The notes under the pieces: generated by a model | Seen by the model: only the letters and a program-made list of their open reading frames with translations | Told to the model about the DNA's origin: nothing | The model's database searches: none | NCBI GenBank assembly: GCA_947069175.1 | Contig: CAMTDV010000017.1 | Location: 49,423,137 to 49,487,136, forward strand | Length of the DNA: 64,000 bases | DNA from: Scalesia atractyloides | Lineage: Eukaryota; Streptophyta; Magnoliopsida; Asterales; Asteraceae | Direction of reading: 5' to 3' | Part shown: positions 44,526 to 56,580 of the stretch, piece after piece | Numbering within the stretch: position 1 is the first letter of the stretch | Layout of the letters: each line of letters begins with the position of its first letter | Translations under genes and position numbers: made by a program

Positions 44526-45867
44526 GAGAACCGGTAACATGTCGTGTAGAGCTGTGTATTTATTTTAATTGTTTGGTTACATTGCTTAGAATAAGTCGTG
44601 CTTAATATTTTGGATCTACTAACTCTCTGTGATGTGTGAAGTTCCGGAAGCCACGAATGAGTCATGAAGCTACCAGGTATGTTTTTAGACTTGTCTATGT
44701 GTATTGGGGACAATACACGACTATTCGAGGGGTGGTAGGATCGTTAACGATTGGTTGCTAGCAAGTTTTAAAACCGAAAACTTTCATAAAAAGATTTTTA
44801 ACAATTTTTAGGATTTTAGTTAGCATAGGCTCCTTTTGTAAACAATTCGTATTTTTGCCCACCCATATATATAAAAAATTTCATTTAGGAGTGGCGTCGG
44901 CGACAGGGCTTCAGGCCGTCGCCAACGGGGTCTAAAAAGTGGGCCGTCGGGTGAATGTTGTGTTGACAGGAGGATTGGACGTCGCCCCTTTTCTCACCAA
45001 CCAGGTGGCGTCGGAGACGGGTCCTCTAAACTCAGCCGACGCTGATTCTTGTTTTAACGTGTTTTGACGAACCAGACCCTCAATTTGACCCGTTTCCAGC
45101 AACCCGGGATTTATTTTAGCCACAAATTCAACCCGGGAATCCTATATCTAATCCAAACACTCCTTGAAACCACTAAATCCCTGCATCCATCTCCATTCTT
45201 TCCATCTTCTTCATCTTATCCTCAAGAACCCTAAACTTCAATTCTTCATAACTTCTTCAATTCTCAACCAAATCTAGTGATTCTTGAGCCTATCTTGCTT
45301 AGTTTTTTGAGAGGAACAAAACCCCTACCATATTACTCATGAATTCTTGCTCGTTTGCAAGATTTCCGAGCTTTAGAATTCGGGTTTTTGAAGAGTGTCC
45401 ATCAAGCTTCAAGCTTTGCATCTTTTCTTAGTTTTTTTTGCTTAACAACATCAAAGGTGTGGTTTTTACTTAAAATTAAGCATGATTATCATATGGTTAG
45501 TCATTTTATTCCGAAATTTTTAAACTTCTTGTTTAGAGTAGGTTGTTTATTGCGATTTATGATGTTATGGCTTGATTTTGAGAATGAATATGTGATTTGG
45601 GTGGGTTTTGAATATGCAACAACTATAGTGATGTGATTACAATTGTTCATTTGCATGATTGAACATAGACATGATGTTGAACCTTTAAGAATTTAAGAGT
45701 AAACATGAAAAAGTAAGTACTAGATGATAAAGCTTGCTACTTTTTCAGTTTAAACACGCTAATTAACATCTACAACATGATTTCAGTCCAACATTGAGTG
45801 CTATGTTCAAAAGTTGAAATTGTTTGAAGTGGGTTAGACTAATTTTTCCCTTTTTTGAGATTGTAGC
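44526..45867. other. G2 spacer between pol and the ORF1-like gene, with palindromes
   Basis: Non-coding. Words of the GCGTCGGCGAC or GCCGTCGCC type occur at about 44893, 44912, 44942, 44979, 45006 and 45039, the same word class as in the G2 LTRs. The rest is a pyrimidine-rich stretch (45180-45260) and AT-rich sequence. The ORF at 45355-45636 is not supported. Confidence 0.7.
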
Positions 45868-47776
45868 CATGTTTGGAAGGAAGAGAAACAAGACCTCTGG
45901 TGAAGGCTCATCTTCGGGAGCCGGTTCAGGCTCGGACTATATTCAAAAGAAATGGGAACGGTTGAGCAATGTAGAGCAAGGGGACGGACAGTTGTATTGG
46001 AAAGATTGGGATTGGGAGGAATTTAAGAATAGCCGAACAGCTTCCGCCTAGAATGACAACAAAAAGAAACCGCTTTCTAGGTATAATAACAAAAAGTTGG
46101 AAGCGAAGATGTGGAAGTGGAAGATGGTCTGAGGGAATATCACCACTTCTATTCCGGAAGTATTTTGCCAGAGAGGTCGGTAAATGTGGAGGAGTTTAAG
46201 GCAATAGGGATTGCCCAAAAGTTCGAGAGGCTTGGATGGGAGCGTGTTTTGGATTGGTGTGAGGATATCACCTCATGGGTTTATTTGGCTGCAGTCTGCG
46301 AGTGGTTGTCCACCCTACGGTTCTTGAATAAGGATGGGCCTCCTCACACATGGCAACTGGTGGGGGACATTGGGAAGAATCAAATGGTGATGTCTTTCGA
46401 GCATAGGAACTCTATTGCTCGATTTGATTCTTTGGGGGGTCGATGACTATTATTATTATTATAACATGGAAATTTTTTGGATAACAAGGCAAACACTACT
46501 GACCCCGTTGGTATGTTGGCTGTAGTTCTGTCAGGATCGGGTGGTCTGTCAGAATCTAGAAACGATCTATCTTTGGAGGGGAGAATTCTACATGGCATCT
46601 CTCTCGAGAACGTTATGGTGCGGTTTGGGGACAGCGGTAAAGTGAAAGCACCGGATTGTCGGGTGTTATACTCCCTCCTATTTGGGTCGCCAAAGTTTTC
46701 GTGGCAACAAATTGTCATGATGAATACTTGGGATACGAGGGAGTCTTGTACAAGAAAAATGATACCATACATTCAGCTGATAAGCGCGATGATTTTGCAG
46801 CAGAATGCGCTACCGGCCAATTCATTGTGGGTTTCCAAACCAATCGACCAGATTTGTTTTGGTTCCATGAAGCATCATTGGAAGATCCAAGTCAAGGTTT
46901 TCGGTCATCAGTACACGATGGAAGATGACCAAGGGCATAGCTTTCAGTTTGTTGAACCCAATGCAGCTCAAGAGGCTGCAAGAGAGGAGGAGATGTTTGA
47001 TGCAGAGGCTGAGGATGAGCCAGCCGGTCCGAGGGGGCCGAGATAGAGGTATACCCGAGGACATCGGGAAATTTCAAGCGAGGTAGCTCAGGTTGTTGTC
47101 TCCCGGCGTAGGCCGAATTGTACAACTATAACCGGGGACAACAAGGGGTTTATGATAATGTATCCGCGGGTATTGGGGAGAACACGAATACCATGAGCAA
47201 AGGCACCAATGGGAGCAAAGCTTCCAAGGGCAGTACAAAACAAATTGGGATGAGGAAGTTGCCCACCGGGCCAAGTTTGAGAAGTATTGGGAGGACCAAT
47301 AGTTGTTCCAAGCCCAATAGCTATCTCGGTTGGAGATGATGGAACAGCAAAGAGTACAGGAAATGGCCCAAAGGAGGGCTTGGGAACAAGATCAGGATCG
47401 TCTTAGTATGGAACAAAATGCTTCAGAGGATCGCCGCTGGATGGCGTTAGCTACGGATCAACAAATGACAGTTAATAATACCAAGGCTCTCCATGACCAA
47501 GAACGACACATACGAGATTTCATGGCCGGCTTGCCATATAGCGAGCATTCGCCATGGACCAATTTCGAGAACCTACCCGTGCCCCGAGGTCCTTCCGACC
47601 CATCATCCCATTGGCCCGAGGCACCGGGCTCGAGTTTCCTCCCACCGCAGCTACCGACACCACCCGAAGCGGAACCTGGTCCCCTTGACAATTGGAAGGA
47701 GGTGATGTCATCCCTCACCGGGTACTTCTATAACCCATACCCGTCGGTCGACCCAAATGAGGGCTATCAGAGATAG
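45868..47776 (+). pseudogene. Athila ORF1-like (env-position) gene of G2, frameshifted
   Basis: Starts at ATG 45868 (MFGRKRNKTSGEGSSSG) with a Ser/Gly-rich head. The next piece, 46111-46446, has IAQKFERLGWERVLDWCED, WVYLAAVCEWLSTLRF and MSFEHRNSIARFDSLGG, a signature I associate with the plant transposon-associated Athila ORF1 family found downstream of integrase. Further pieces are 46477-47046 and 47118-47776 in shifted frames, with an acidic segment and a Pro-rich tail. The location equals the env-like position of Athila elements; the molecular role is unknown. No membrane segment is evident. Confidence 0.75.
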
Positions 47777-49661
47777 GCGAGGTATGTTACCTGTTGTTGT
47801 TGTACATTTTTTCTTTTGTTTAGATAGTCTTTTGTTAGTAGTAGATAGTTTTTATTGCTTTCCTAGTTAAATGAACTTTGTGGGTGTGTTCCCTATATAA
47901 CCCTCACGATACCTACTCGTCCTCCCGAGCTGTCGGGGGATTTAAAAGGGCTTGTTACGTAAGTTAAATGCAACCGTGATTCCTACGAAATTGAGTCAGG
48001 ATTGTTGTTGTTGTACATTATTTTCCACATTAATCAAAGTAAAATAACGTATGGCTGGGTAATATTTTCATAAAAATGGTAAAACTAGATAACTAATAAA
48101 TTTTAATGGTTGTGAGAAGCATGCTTTTACACAAGGATGAAAATTTGTAGCTATATCGTGTTCGTGAGACGACCATTTTGTTGAAGGATGAAGAGCACAC
48201 GAGGAACAAGCTCAAAAAAATAAAAATCAGGTGCATACGTTTCCTTTTATCTTTGATTTTTAGTTAGTTAAAAAGTGGATTGTAAATTGTACTTTATTTA
48301 CCGGGGGTGAAAGGGTGAAATTTTTGGGAAATTAGCCATGTCACATCCCTAGTACGTTTTAAAAGCCCTATTTCCACACATTGAGGACAATGCTTACCTC
48401 AAGTGTGGGGATGGGGATAAAAAGTTTTCAATTTTGATTTGTTCATTTAAATACTACACATTGAGGACAATGTTTACCTCAAGTGGGGGGATGTAGGGTA
48501 AAATTTCAATTTTTTTTCAAAAATGTCTTTGTTTGAAGCAATCTAAAAAAACACAAGTAACCAAGTCAATTAGGGATGGCACAACCCATGTGGTCTTTTG
48601 TCATGGTCGAGTTCAAGTTAATAGCATGAGTGGTATTTAATGGGTGGTTATTTGGGAATAATCCGCCTAAGAAACTTGTAAATTGTGCATTTCATACTTC
48701 ATACCCTTTATACGTGAGATTTTGAGCCACTTACATATATCATGCATATAGATGTTTCTTTATTTGAGTGGACCATTAGTCATGTATTGTAGAACTTGCA
48801 TCTTTTGATACATTTGAGACCATACACCCGAATACAAGCACGAGAATGATTAAGGCATTAGGTGAACCTTTTCCCTTAAAACCATTTATTTATCCTTTAC
48901 CCGAAACATATCCCCTAGTCGCCAACTTTGAGCCTAATCCATTCGTTTGACAACCCCACTTAGCCCTTAACCTTTAAACCTCTTTTAAACCCGTGTGATG
49001 AAAACTCGATTTTAGGAGTAATTGTCTATAAAGTTGTGTTGCGGAAAAAAATTGTGTTATGAAAAACATGAGAAAATCATTGAGAAAAGCATTAAAAAGA
49101 GGTAGAGTAGTTGTTGAATAAAAGGCGAATGTTTTTGGCCTATTAGTTTGTCGACTTTTGTTTAGTCGGTTTAGATTAGTTGTCTGTAATAAAAATCGAA
49201 TTTTCATCACCTTAGTCACTTTTAAATATCCTTTTCTACACCCTTAGCCTAACCCTGTTACAACCCTCGAAAGACCTTTTGACTTGTGCTTAGTGTTTGT
49301 GTTCAGTGGTGGAGAATGATTGAGTTGCAAGCCTATGCGGGTACATGTCTATTTGGTTTTGAGTGAGCACTTTAAAGGGCTAAATCATTAAACTAGCCAA
49401 TTGGTAAACCGAGTGGAATGAACGTTGTGAGGGACGTGTATGATTTATGAGTTTCAAGGGCGAGTTAATCTTGGGTAACCATTTTACATGTGAATTATTC
49501 ATTTTACCGGTAAATATGTGAAAGTTGTAAATATCTTGAACCGGGTATGACCTTAGACCTTAGCTTGAGTCTCAAGGATGGGAAGTATGTTTTTCGTTCG
49601 ACCCATGTGAAAGTTAAAAACATATTTGCACGAGGGCAAGCAAAAGACAAGTGTGGGGATG
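47777..49661. other. G2 3' non-coding region and polypurine tract
   Basis: Contains two copies of ACATTGAGGACAATG-TTACCTCAAGTG (about 48378 and 48459), each followed by a G-rich tract, and a third tract AGACAAGTGTGGGGATG directly before the 3' LTR. The two inner tracts look like earlier copies of the 3' end. No gene is supported. Confidence 0.75.
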
Positions 49662-51016
49662 TGATGCGTGGTTGTAAACCGGTGTTTGTTTATGCATAAG
49701 TTTATGTTTACACATGACTTTTAATTCCGGATAGCCTACTTTTAATAAGGTTTGTGTTTTTGCAGGTCCTATGGAGTTTAAGGAGCTAATCGGGAGCAAA
49801 TTGGAGCACCGGAACGCGCGGGATCAACGGGATCAAGAAAAGAAAAAAAAATCAGAAAATGAAGTTTGTGGGTGCCGTCGGCGACGCCCCGTGCATTCAT
49901 CCCCTCGTCCAAAAACTTGCGTAGACAGAAGCTTAGCGCGTCGGAGAAAAGTGAAGGTTACATGTGCCGTAGCCGACGCCGCTCCTGGCCGTCGGCAACG
50001 GGCTTCCGTTAGCTATTTCGTGAAATTGTTGTTTGTTTGGTTTGGGGACGGGTTAAAAGAGGTTTTTTGAAACCTATGGGGGAGTTACGAGTTATTGGAG
50101 TTTGAAACAAGTTCTTGGAGCCACAATCTCCCACCATCATCATCTCCCATCATTTCAATCCATCCAAATCATCCGTTCGATCATAACCCTAACATCATCA
50201 TCACTTTCATCATCAATCCATTCATCAATTCATCACCACCATTCAACATAAACCCTAATCATCATCCATCTCCATTACCAAGCTTCAAGATGTCAAGACT
50301 CGAGCTTTCATTCCTTGTTGATGGTGTTCCGTTCACCATGAGCGGCTAATTCCCGGAGGTTTCACCCCGGTGTAGGTGTTTGTAAGTTTCTAGGGTTTGA
50401 ACAATTGTTAATGATTTGATTTAGTGACAAGTTGTAATTTGAAAATAAAGATAATTGTCTTGCATTTGTATTGAATTCGTAAATTGTCGAGTGAAGATTA
50501 AATTTAACTTTGCGAAATGTTTATGTACAATTATGCTTTGTCTAGGTTAGAGTTTACATGTTCTTGGTAACGAAGTGCATTGCGGTCCGTTGTTACAACG
50601 TTGATAACTCTTGGCACCTAAGCCACGCGACACTAAACTTGTTGGTCATTTATGCAATTGAATCAATTCTAAAACGTGTAGGAACCCGAGGACTTCAAAT
50701 ACTGAACCGGGTGTGAACCTTGTTCTCTCATCACTGTTTTACAATCGTAATTACTTTCGTTGCAATCATTATCAGTTTTTTAGTAGTTAATTAATCAAAC
50801 CAAACTTGTTGGTTAATTCCAACACCTTTCTCAAACAAACAAATTGTTTATTTTCATAGCAAGCTTCATAAAGTGACAATCTTATTTAAAATCAATCACA
50901 TCCGATCGGAAACCACAGACTCTTTGTGGTTCGACCCCTTACTACCACTAACGCATTGTTAAAGGTAATTTGGGACTATAAGTATTATCTTTGACCAGAG
51001 CGCGACACTCCGATCT
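49662..51016 (+). mobile_element. 3' LTR of G2
   Basis: 1355 bp, from TGATGCGTGGTTG to CTCCGATCT. It pairs with 21290-22670; the last three bases differ (CCA to TCT). GTCGGCGAC-type words lie at about 49873-49995. Confidence 0.92.
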
Positions 51017-51200
51017 GGTATCTGTCGATGTCGTAGAATATGTCAACAAATTCCCCCTTGATTTGTGATTCGGGTTTGCAAACATGTTCCTCATTAAATG
51101 ACCCCCCTAGAATGTATCTTTAGTCTTTGTTTGCTCGGTTCTGACCTCCTCTGATTTGCTTAATTTTAATCAACTTGAATAATCACCAACACGAAACTAA

Positions 51201-51490
51201 TCAATGCAGCTTCTCCGTTTCGACTTTAACCACATCCGAGTTCGGTTTTTTGTTTAACACTTTAGCACTTGAGCTGAATCTCTTAATCTTCAAAAACCCA
51301 ACCGACAATTGACAGAAACTTCGAATCATCACACCAGTAAACTTCAAGTCAAATGAGCACCCGCAAAAATCTGAAATCCCATTTTCCGTAATCACTTTTA
51401 AGCATGCTCTTGAAAGATAAATCAACAAAACGGTAATCTCTATAATAAGCAAATCTTCATCGGATTAACAATTCATCTGGTAACACATCG
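51201..51490 (-). pseudogene. Conserved unknown ORF end of the E family (E1 copy)
   Basis: The 83-residue ORF ends NKKPNSDVVKVETEKLH followed by TGA. E3 has the matching stretch at 61870-62125, ending NKKPNAYVSKDETEKLY at the same stop position, and E2 preserves the preceding part (53745-53560, TEEEECDFGHGRMFLRFNAL). Three copies thus share one ancestral reading frame. I do not recognise the protein; it lacks gag, protease, reverse transcriptase or integrase motifs and may be a captured host sequence. Confidence 0.5.
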
Positions 51491-52145
51491 GATCTGATAA
51501 ACATTCTTCTGCAATCAACCACATTCTTCCTCTTCAGTCACGATACGATATATATAGTCTTCTCCGTTGCACCCGACATCAACTTAATCAACAAACATCG
51601 TCATTCCTTGGCGGTTAGTCCAAACAACAACTCATTTGATAGAAGATTAACCGTTCTGACACTTTAGACTATCACAAAGCTGTGGTATCTTTTAAGTATC
51701 CACAATACTATTGCATGATCCAGACGCTAATCCTGCTAACCGGCTTGACGAAGAACCGGGACTCAAACCCTAAGACATCAATCTGAATCACAATCTGAAA
51801 ACTCTGAACTTCCTATGATCACGAACTAACGAATCTAGATCTTCTACATCCCCAGACAATCTGAAGTCGGAACCACCCGAATACTGTTGCACGTCATGAA
51901 TTTCAAAAATACCTGAATTTTAATATATTCTCTGAAATTTTCATTCCCCCTCATTTTTGCAAATATTGAGCTCTCCAAAACTTTGTCACTGAATTCCCCC
52001 TCAAACTTGGTGAATTCAGTCCTCTCTATTCTCTAAAAAACTCTACTAATGCAGAAAATTTATCATATTGGTCCACAAAAGTCAGTTTTCAGCAAATGCG
52101 GATTTTACATTACGACCCATTAATAGTCACAATACCAAATGATAA

Positions 52146-52352
52146 TCATTCAACAAAGGTATCAATGACTACCCCACTATCTTCAACAATCTGTGATCGC
52201 ATCATCATATCTATTCTCTGAAGCTCTCGATGGTTTCCCCGAACATCCCATATTTTTGTTAAAATCTCGAAAAAGTTTCTATCACCAAATTTTTTCTGAA
52301 CACTCGTCTCGTCATTATAATCAACAAAATTTTTCAATGCTTTTTTAGGCAT
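52146..52352 (-). pseudogene. First ORF of E1, unrecognised
   Basis: A 68-residue reading frame (start MPKKALKNFVDYNDETSVQK) begins immediately after the leader palindromes. E3 carries a homologous ORF at 60973-61140 (KFF/FFEILT-like core and the MMMRSQIVEDS region partly preserved). It is probably the N-terminal part of the unknown E-family protein. Confidence 0.45.
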
Positions 52353-52366
52353 TTTGGGTCAACTTC

Positions 52367-52455
52367 GTACGAGGGTAACTAAATTTTGTGTGAAGTGAGT
52401 ACCTTCGTGTGAAGTGAGCACTTCGTGCGAAGTGAGTAACTTCGTACAAATTCTG
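52367..52455. repeat. Palindrome cluster in the E1 leader
   Basis: Words ACTTCGTACGAGG, TTTTGTGTGAAG, CTTCGTGTGAAG, ACTTCGTGCGAAGT and ACTTCGTACAAA follow in 90 bp. They belong to the same class as the E1 LTR words at 21009-21080, and lie directly before the first E1 ORF. Confidence 0.8.
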
Positions 52456-52599
52456 ATTACATTTTTCGATCAAAAATCTTTATTTCTCCAAATTTCAAGA
52501 TGATTCTTCCACAGTTATGGTCGAAATTCCATTCTAAACAATCCTATGGTTTCAATTTTAATTTTTCCTATGGATTGTCGGTTTATTTGATAATTTTGA

Positions 52600-53073
52600 A
52601 GGTCCGTGATCAGGCGGTTCTAGATGGAAGTTAATGCATAAACTTAACGTAACAGTTTTGGTAGAATGTTATTAAAAATGGAGTAGAAACAGAATGCAGC
52701 GGAAGTCTTCATTCATACCGAAAGAGTATACATCTTTATAAGTCCAGCTGCCGGAGTTCCTGGAGAGAATCCGACAGCACCTCCACGTAGGGATGGCAAA
52801 AACTTAAATGACAAATGAACACCAACCACCTATTTATAGGGAAACACACAAGTTCGCTTGACATGTGCATAGGAGGACAAGTTCGGGGAACTTGTCTACC
52901 ATATGACAAGTTCGAGCGAACTTGACCTCCACAGGTCAAGTTCGGGCGAACTTGTTCCCTTTTACATTGTAAACTCTGTATTTTGGTCGTGTGTTCGATT
53001 CTAACCTATATAATATTCAACACACACTCAATCTAGCCTATTCGACAAGTGACGAACACAAAATGCATCAACA
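52600..53073 (-). mobile_element. 3' LTR of E2
   Basis: Minus strand starts TGTTGATGCATTTTGTG, preceded by the purine tract AAGGGGGAATC, and ends near GCCTGATCACGGAC. It shares the E LTR body (GTCGAATAGGCTAGATTGAG, GTGTGTTGAATATT) but its palindromes are CAAGTTCG-type at 52849-52954, upstream on the minus strand of CCTATAAATAGG (52829-52840). Confidence 0.8.
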
Positions 53074-54340
53074 GATTCCCCCTTATTCGTTACTGTCGAA
53101 GCTTGATCTTGAACTTCAAAACTTTGACCCGTGTTTGAATATTCTGCAACTTCAATCAAGGTGTCTGCCAATGTCGTCGAAACGCGTCAACAGATTCCCC
53201 CTTAATTGATGATCCGGGTTTGCATTATCAACTATCAAAACCGCTGAAAACTCCAGTTCAGATCTTTGGTTATATGGTTTCCGACTCCTCTGATTTACTT
53301 GACCGACAAATTTTCTCGAATAACTACCAACTTGAAGCTAATCAATGCAGCAGCTTCTCCATTTCGACGATAACCGCATCCGAGTTCAGTTTTTGAATAA
53401 GCATTGAGCATCGAGAGTTTATTCCACACACTCCTAAAATATCATAAACTCAACCGGAAATTGATAGAAACTTCGAATCACCGCATCGGAAAACTTCAAA
53501 TTAACGAATACCCTCGAAAATCCGAAATCCCGATTTCCGTAATCTTAGTTAAGCACCCTTCAGAAAGATTTGATTAGCAAATCGGTAATCTGCTCAATCA
53601 GCAAATCTTCATCGGAAAACAGATAATCCGGTAAAGCATTGAATCTTAGAAACATACGTCCGTGACCAAAATCACATTCTTCCTCTTCAGTCACAACGCC
53701 AGATATATAGCTCTCTCCGGTAGACCAGCGCCACTTAATCACCAAACATCATCATCCAACTGCGGTTAGTCCAAAGAGAAGAATGATTCATCTGCTTGAA
53801 GACTAAAAATAAAGGCCACCAATGGTTATCATCAGATTTCCTTGATAATTTTGAAATCATCTGTCTACGGAGTTAGTCATTAATTCCTAAGATCATCACC
53901 GAACTTTTTGAACGTTCTCAGTTCCTCACTTATACTAACGACTGCTAATCCAGCTAACTGTTCCTTCACCAGAGATCAGGACTCTAACCCTTAAGCATCA
54001 CTCTGTATCTTGAACTAAAAATTTGGAATTTCCTATGATCACCCGATGAATCTCGATCCTCTGCATTTCCCGATAATCTGCAATCGGTAACCACCCAGAT
54101 ACTGTTGCAGCAGTCACGAATTTCAAAAATGTCGGAATCTTCAAATATTGAAATTTTTTTATTCCCCCTCAATTTTGCAAATTATGACCATACTAAAATT
54201 TTCATTGAAATTCCCACTGAAATCTGGAACTTTCAGTATTTAACAAATGCGGATTTAACGTTTAGGCCCATTACTAGTCACGACACCCAAATGATCAATA
54301 TTCTTCACCGGTATCAATGACTCTCCCGTTATCTTAAAAA
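53074..54340 (-). mobile_element. E2 internal region, 5'-truncated
   Basis: Homologous to E1 (51022-52350) and E3. Contains a duplicated purine tract (complements of CAGATTCCCCCTT at 53073 and 53194) and the ORF remnant 53745-53560 (VTEEEECDFGHGRMFLRF). Near 54340 it breaks into H2 relic sequence, so the E2 leader and 5' LTR are absent. Confidence 0.75.
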
Positions 54341-54389
54341 TTTTGTGACCGTATCACCAAATGATCAAAATTTTGTGTCCATGTTGATT

Positions 54390-55870
54390 CATGGATGCTA
54401 TCCCGACACAACATTTTACACCATCCCAAACTCGAGTCGTATATTATTTCACGGTTTTCTTCGGGTTAAATTGTACGTCAATGGGTAAACAATAAGTTCC
54501 ATGACTTCATGAATTCACGTGTTCCACTTAAATCTATTGTAAATTGTTGGTTCCTTGCTATGAGCCGTACATCTTACTTGTGTTTGTTCCTCCCAGATGT
54601 CTTCCAATCGTCATTGTTTCCACACAAGAAACTTGGACCATAGAATGGCTGTTTTAATAACTGAGCAAATGGGCGCAATTATTCCTAATATCGTCATTCA
54701 AGTTCTTCAAGCGCTCAACGCCAAAGCCTCCACGGATCAGTCCGGCGAGGTAGAAGCTGAATTGTCCTTTCACAATGAGAACCCCAAGAGCATTGAACCT
54801 GACCAAAACTATGCCATACCGACTATTCTGCTAACTCAAGTTTCCCCTAATCCTCAACCTAACGAGAAGCCTTACCATGGATCTTTTCCACAGTGCATCG
54901 CATGCAGGTACCATGACCCATTCCACTCCCTGTGTCGTTAATGCACCTACTGTGAAGATTTTAGCCAATTTGCCAACACTTGCCGACGCCTAAAACCCCA
55001 AGTTGGCTAAACTAGGGTTTCATCAACTATACCATTCATGGCTCCCCACTTGTTCAGCGAAATGGGCAACTCATAATCTAACCATATGTTCACCCATATG
55101 CTTCACCTATAGTTCCACCTATGGAACAACATAACACCCAATTTGTTCCTTACAATCGAGCTTATTTCAATTGTGGAGACCCAAACCAATTTCAGGGATG
55201 CTAGACTGGTTGATATTACCACTGCCCAAGTTTGAGCCAACCCGGCTAGTCAAGACAACTAGACGATATGCGGATGAGCATTCAACACCAATTTAATTCA
55301 AGTCAACAACAATGTGGTCAACAACATGACATAACTCTTGTGCTTTGACTTTCTTTTTTAATAGAATATGCTGAGTTGTTTTTGTACGAAGTAGTTTAAA
55401 CCAAATAAAAGTTGGTATAACTTTTGAATACAAGTTTAACGATTTAAATTTTAGTATCTTATAAACCCTAACGAGTCGCCTATTATAACTTGAACTCAAG
55501 GAAACACACCGTTGTAACCGTACTTACTACAAGCAGTGGTCCTAAACAACCTAACTATCACAACTTTACACGCTTTTGTTACCTGTGCCTAGGGATCGCC
55601 AAATTCAAGCCAAGGGTACTCGAGAACATTAAATTTTTCTGACCTTAAAACTTGTTTTCAATATGTATAAATATATTTTTTAAGCATATAAAAAGGTATT
55701 TCTAATAAACCTTCTATTTTGTCTTATGAGTTCTAAATCTAGCTACAATTTTTTTTGCACTTAGTAAAAAGTTGAATATAATCAAGTATACAAAACTCAA
55801 CAAACAGGAGTCTGTTTAGCAACGCTATATTTAATAAAACATCGTTTAACAAATAGAAGTTCGTAGTAAT
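54390..55870 (+). pseudogene. Relic of an H-type gag (H2)
   Basis: The ORF at 54597-54941 starts like H gag (MSSN) and shares MAVLITEQMGAIIPNIVIQV with H (MAALIAQQMAAVIPNIVIQV), then jumps to TQVSPNPQPNEKPYHGS, matching TQVAPNSAYPNKKPYLG, so most of the gag domain is deleted. Remains of zinc knuckles (CTYCEDFSQFANTC, FNCGDPNQF) follow at about 54948 and 55168. The rest to 55870 is decayed. Confidence 0.75.
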
Positions 55871-55877
55871 ACCTAGG

Positions 55878-56225
55878 ATAATGAAAGTTCTGGATCGGGC
55901 AGGTTTAGACGGAAGTTTGGACGGAATAGAGGTAGATTGATTCCATTCATACCGAAAGAGTTTGCATTGTTTACAAGCTGGAGAAAGAAATTTCTCCAGC
56001 ATTTCCCCTCTTGGATCTTCAAAAGGTATCAACTAACGAACACATGACACTATATATATACATGAGGTTGGGACGGACAAGCACTTTCGTGCGGATGAGC
56101 TTGTCATGAATGTGTTACATTCGTACAAGTTACATCCTTACGAAGTTACATCTATGCAAACCTCTCTCGCCCTCTCCAAAGTCATGTGTTTGTATCTCAA
56201 CTATACACTATTCAACACATTCATG
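55878..56225 (-). mobile_element. E-type LTR fragment (E4)
   Basis: Matches the E LTR body (GTTTAGACGGAAGTTTGGAC, CATTCATACCGAAAGAG, GAGAAAGAAATTTCTCCAGC). TATA-like TATATATATAG at about 56050-56060 with words such as GCACTTTCGTGCGG and ATTCGTACAAG upstream on the minus strand (56074-56155). It is cut near 56225 by the next LTR sequence, and lacks its start. Confidence 0.7.
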
Positions 56226-56255
56226 TGTGTAGAGTCGAAACTCTGTCCGGTTCGT

Positions 56256-56580
56256 ATTCTGATACCACTTGTGAAGACCGTTTTCAATTGAATAGCTCAG
56301 GTAATATAGTTAACCTAGTCCATAATTGTGCGGAATCCAATTTTAGTTAGGCGAGAACACAAGATTACTTAGTTTTCACTCTTTTCATTAATTGTTAACG
56401 TTTACAGTCCTGAAATCACACTGACAGAGCTTTGCCGTCTCATCAGCAAAAACCTTAAAGTTTTTCCCAACAATAACAAAATGTCACGTATTCAATTTTT
56501 CTTTCTCAACAAGATCAATTTTCGTATAAACCCTAACTAGCCACCACTTAATAACTCTTTATGACACTATCTTATTATCA
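56256..56580 (-). mobile_element. Primer site and LTR fragment of a minus-strand element (X1)
   Basis: TCTGATACCA at 56259-56268 is the complement of an initiator tRNA-Met primer site, followed by LTR-like sequence TGTGAAGACCG. Part of it (GACAGAGCTTTGCCGTCTC) resembles the copia C LTR. The far end is not identified. Confidence 0.5.

Larger units (their letters stand above)
21290..51016 (+). mobile_element. Athila-like Ty3/gypsy element G2, nested by H and C2
   Basis: Complete but decayed element: 5' LTR 21290-22670, tRNA-Asp-type primer site, gag split by H (22959-31383) and C2 (33066-40044), pol at 40978-44525, an Athila ORF1-like gene at 45868-47776, purine tract and 3' LTR 49662-51016. 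Flanks AGTAT (21285-21289) and GGTAT (51017-51021) are the target-site duplication with one mismatch. The sequences on either side join into one E1 internal region that aligns with E2 near 53160, which confirms the insertion site. Without the two insertions it would be about 14.3 kb. Confidence 0.92.
51022..52600 (-). mobile_element. E1 internal region, right of G2
   Basis: Continues the E1 sequence interrupted at 21289. Read on the minus strand it has a 5' leader with CTTCGTACGAAG-type words (52367-52455), an ORF remnant (52352-52146), more decayed coding sequence, a second coding-like segment ending at 51201, and an inner purine tract (complement of 51050-51060). Its own 5' LTR and primer site are missing: at 52600 it abuts the E2 3' LTR. 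Confidence 0.8.

Noticed and set aside
45868..47776. Viral-type envelope gene
   Set aside because: No signal peptide or membrane segment is visible; similarity is to the plant Athila ORF1 type.
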